DNA of 43,832 nucleotides from Cyclostephanos tholiformis (taxonomy: Eukaryota > Bacillariophyta > Thalassiosirophyceae > Thalassiosirales > Thalassiosiraceae): the NCBI GenBank assembly GCA_036939975.1, contig JALLPB010000008.1, forward strand, positions 1 to 43,832, read 5' to 3'. This document shows positions 41,853-43,832 of this stretch, in pieces. Both the position numbers and the translations under genes were made by a program. Below the pieces are notes generated by a model, which saw nothing but the letters and a program-made list of their open reading frames with translations, had not been told where the DNA came from and made no database searches. The first letter of the stretch is position 1. Each line of letters starts with the position of its first letter.

Positions 41853-42364
41853 TCATCCTCTGCAGTTACCATTGCATGCACACCCACTGTGGCAGCTGAG
41901 TTTGTTCCTCCTGCATCCACAATTGGCCATGCACTTCCCCTTCTTGCAGCCACATCCCCTTGCTTTCTTCACAGGACTGTTTGCATGAATCTGTCCTTGG
42001 TGGACCTTGCTGTAAGAGATTCTTGGGGCTTTCTTGGCATCAAACAGTCCATCTTCAACCTTCTTGCGGACTTCCGCCAACTTCTCAGGAAGGGGGACAA
42101 AGGTACCCACTGGAGCGTTGATGGAGTATCTATCGACTGGCACATCATAAACACCCGCACTTCCATCATGGGTGATAATGCCGTGTTCACAACAAGTTTT
42201 AATCCCCCCAGTCCCTTAGTTGCGCTTGTCACCAACATTTTGCCAACATGTTGTGGATGCTCGACAAAGTCATCCAAATTTGGCCAACAGGGCAATGTCA
42301 TGACACCAACATCATTTCTTGCCTGGCCATTCCCGCGCATTTTTATGTCGGGAAATGGCAACAT
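41853..42364 (-). pseudogene. CXC-type cysteine-rich ORF fragment with one frameshift
   Basis: Two overlapping minus-strand frames (42364-41969 and 42143-41853) combine as one polypeptide of about 170 residues if a single shift occurs at the C6/G6 run (42204-42209). The upstream frame reads well up to VTSATKGLGG; after it the other frame carries CCEHGIITHDGSAGVYDVPV and continues into the C-terminal part. The C-terminus has the spacing C-x-C-x4-C-x3-C-x-C-x6-C-x3-C-x-C-x3-C, a single CXC repeat as in tesmin/TSO1/LIN54 proteins, which bind DNA through zinc clusters. The Tyr that normally precedes the fourth Cys and contacts DNA is Asn here. The host family is not recognised; a transposon-encoded protein is a reasonable guess given the surroundings. 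It may be N-terminally incomplete. Confidence 0.55.
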
Positions 42365-43832
42365 TTCCTAGTTATGCAAAAGTATTAAGCTAGTATTTAC
42401 AATAAAAATTAGATGCTGACATATTTTTTTTTGCTTTCATCGTGTGATTCTTTCCATTTTGCTTTCTTCGTTTATTTGGAGGTGGATGTGAGGAGGCACA
42501 AGAGGATGCTATTTTTTTGCATGTGTGACAGGCCACTCAGAGTTGAACAATTTTTTTGGCAGGGCCCAACTATAAATGGGCAGTTGAATTTTGGGGTAAT
42601 TTTGGGAGTGCAGTACAGTAAAAATCGATTCCAAAAACTTGCAAAGCCACCAAACTTGAGCGTGCACAGACCTAAAAGCAAAACGGACCAACCTGCTCTC
42701 ACAAGAGAGCATTTTGTTGCCCGATTGATCGCATCCTCTTGATGGCGTTTTTCAGTAGAATTCTTAAAAACCCCCAAACCCACCCGGAAGCATCTTAGAT
42801 TGCCGATCAGGGATCGGGAGAGGGGATGGAACAATTATTTACCCATTGATTCCAAATGCACACTCGCTTCTCTTGTTCTTTCTTCTTCGTACTTAGGACT
42901 GCTGAGTGGCAACAAACAGATAGCCTCTGGCTTCAAACATTCTTTCGGTGTATATTATCATCACTTACTTACAAAGTCCACCCCCCCCCCACATTTCCTC
43001 TTTTGACTATCATAATGAAAAACACTCGATCAATCCAAGCCCCACTGGACTCATGCGGGCCAGGCAGGCCGCCAGCTCCCCCGCCGCCAAGGCGTCCTCG
43101 AAGAATTACGACTCTTCCTGCAAACGTCCGGCCCATCCAGCCTGTACAAGGGACTTGTCCCGGTGATACTTAGGGATGTCCCATTCAGCAAAGTGTACTT
43201 CACTTTTCTCAAGTAAGAGGAGGGATGGGAGGGTTGGTGTCAAGGAAGAGGGGTGACAGCCCAAAGCTTGACAGGATATGAGGATGGGGGGTTGGAAATC
43301 GACGGGGCACGAGTCGAGGGGGATGGATCAGACGACGACAATTTCGAGGGGGAGGGGTGGGTTCAGGACATGGACTGGCATGTCGGTGGTGATGACGGTG
43401 TTGCATCCGGGAGCAGCTAAAGACAAATTGACAGCTTTGATGAGCACCTGATCAAGCGCAGCCTTCCGTTGGGATAGCTCGTGGTTTGTGCGGCCAGAAG
43501 AGGGCGGTGGGGTGGCGCTCATGTTGGCGTCATCATCAGTTAGGGATAAAGAACGATTAAGGCGGGAGCAAGGACCGTAGGTCATTACTACTGGATGGCG
43601 TCGCAATGCAACAATGTCAGGGAAGGTGGATGACTGACTCACCAAGGAGCGCATCACAAAGGACCAAGATGATGCCAATCATACACTCGACAAAGTGGGG
43701 TGGCATTCATTGACAAAATGATTAGTGTCCAACTCAATGGGGACAGCTGTTCATCCATTCTTTGGCCACGAATGGGGAACCTCACAAGAGGCAAAATTTG
43801 ATCTATAAAAATTAGCATGTTACCCAGTTTAA
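42365..43832. other. right-hand region without a supported gene
   Basis: No domain-bearing ORF was found. The longest minus-strand frame (43328-43678) lacks an ATG at its 5' end; from the internal ATG at 43522 it would encode about 64 residues (MSATPPPSSGRTNHELSQ...) with one amphipathic helix, too little to support a gene. The + frames near 42950-43173 are Pro/Arg-rich. A C run lies at 42979-42988. Confidence 0.45.

Noticed and set aside
43328..43678. 116-codon minus-strand frame at the right edge
   Set aside because: Opens with a non-ATG codon, has no domain, and the portion from the first good ATG is only about 64 codons.
1..43832. Bacterial-type system (operon, CRISPR, toxin-antitoxin, phage)
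   Set aside because: Spliced eukaryotic genes, plastid-targeting signals and dispersed strand order make a bacterial or phage origin untenable; no spacer-repeat array is present.

Overview
The window looks like nuclear DNA of a diatom, probably a centric one (inferred). The genes are eukaryotic and carry short GT-AG introns: I can place eleven, ten of about 80-160 bp and one of 442 bp. The plastid enzyme DXS begins with an ER-type signal peptide ending in an ASAF-like cleavage site with Phe at +1, the bipartite signature of secondary red-type plastids. Other hallmarks are a cytochrome-b5 front-end desaturase, a plant-type FAD oxidoreductase/cyclopropane synthase fusion, tandem helicase-associated-like repeats and a decayed Ty1/copia element. 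No rRNA, tRNA, CRISPR array or bacterial-style operon was found.

Layout. 1-2059: AT-rich, no supported gene. 2060-37000 is gene-dense with alternating strands: cyclin (+), unknown protein (-), front-end desaturase (-, two exons) divergent from the oxidoreductase/CFA-synthase fusion (+), ETF-beta (-, three exons) divergent from arginase (+, five exons), DXS (-, two exons), THOC6-like WD40 protein (-, two exons), a shattered Rab21-like GTPase pseudogene (+), prefoldin 5 (-), an HA-like repeat protein (+, three exons), glucosidase II alpha (-, two exons), a TIPIN/Swi3-type fork protection protein (+), and a single-pass membrane protein (-) broken at a 22-base poly-G tract. 37200-43832 is repeat-dominated: a decayed copia gag/protease fragment, long stretches without genes, a striking 94-bp dyad-symmetric tandem array, and a cysteine-rich CXC-domain ORF fragment.

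How the genes relate. Two divergent pairs suggest shared control: desaturase with CFA synthase (both act on acyl chains of lipids), and ETF-beta with arginase (both expected to be mitochondrial and catabolic). The remaining neighbours are unrelated housekeeping functions: isoprenoid synthesis, mRNA export, chaperone, glycoprotein quality control and replication-fork protection. The most unusual signal is the right-hand array, whose palindromes carry TTCGAA/TTTGAA cores. That is the site class bound by CXC-domain proteins of the tesmin/LIN54 family, and a CXC-type ORF lies about 260 bp away.
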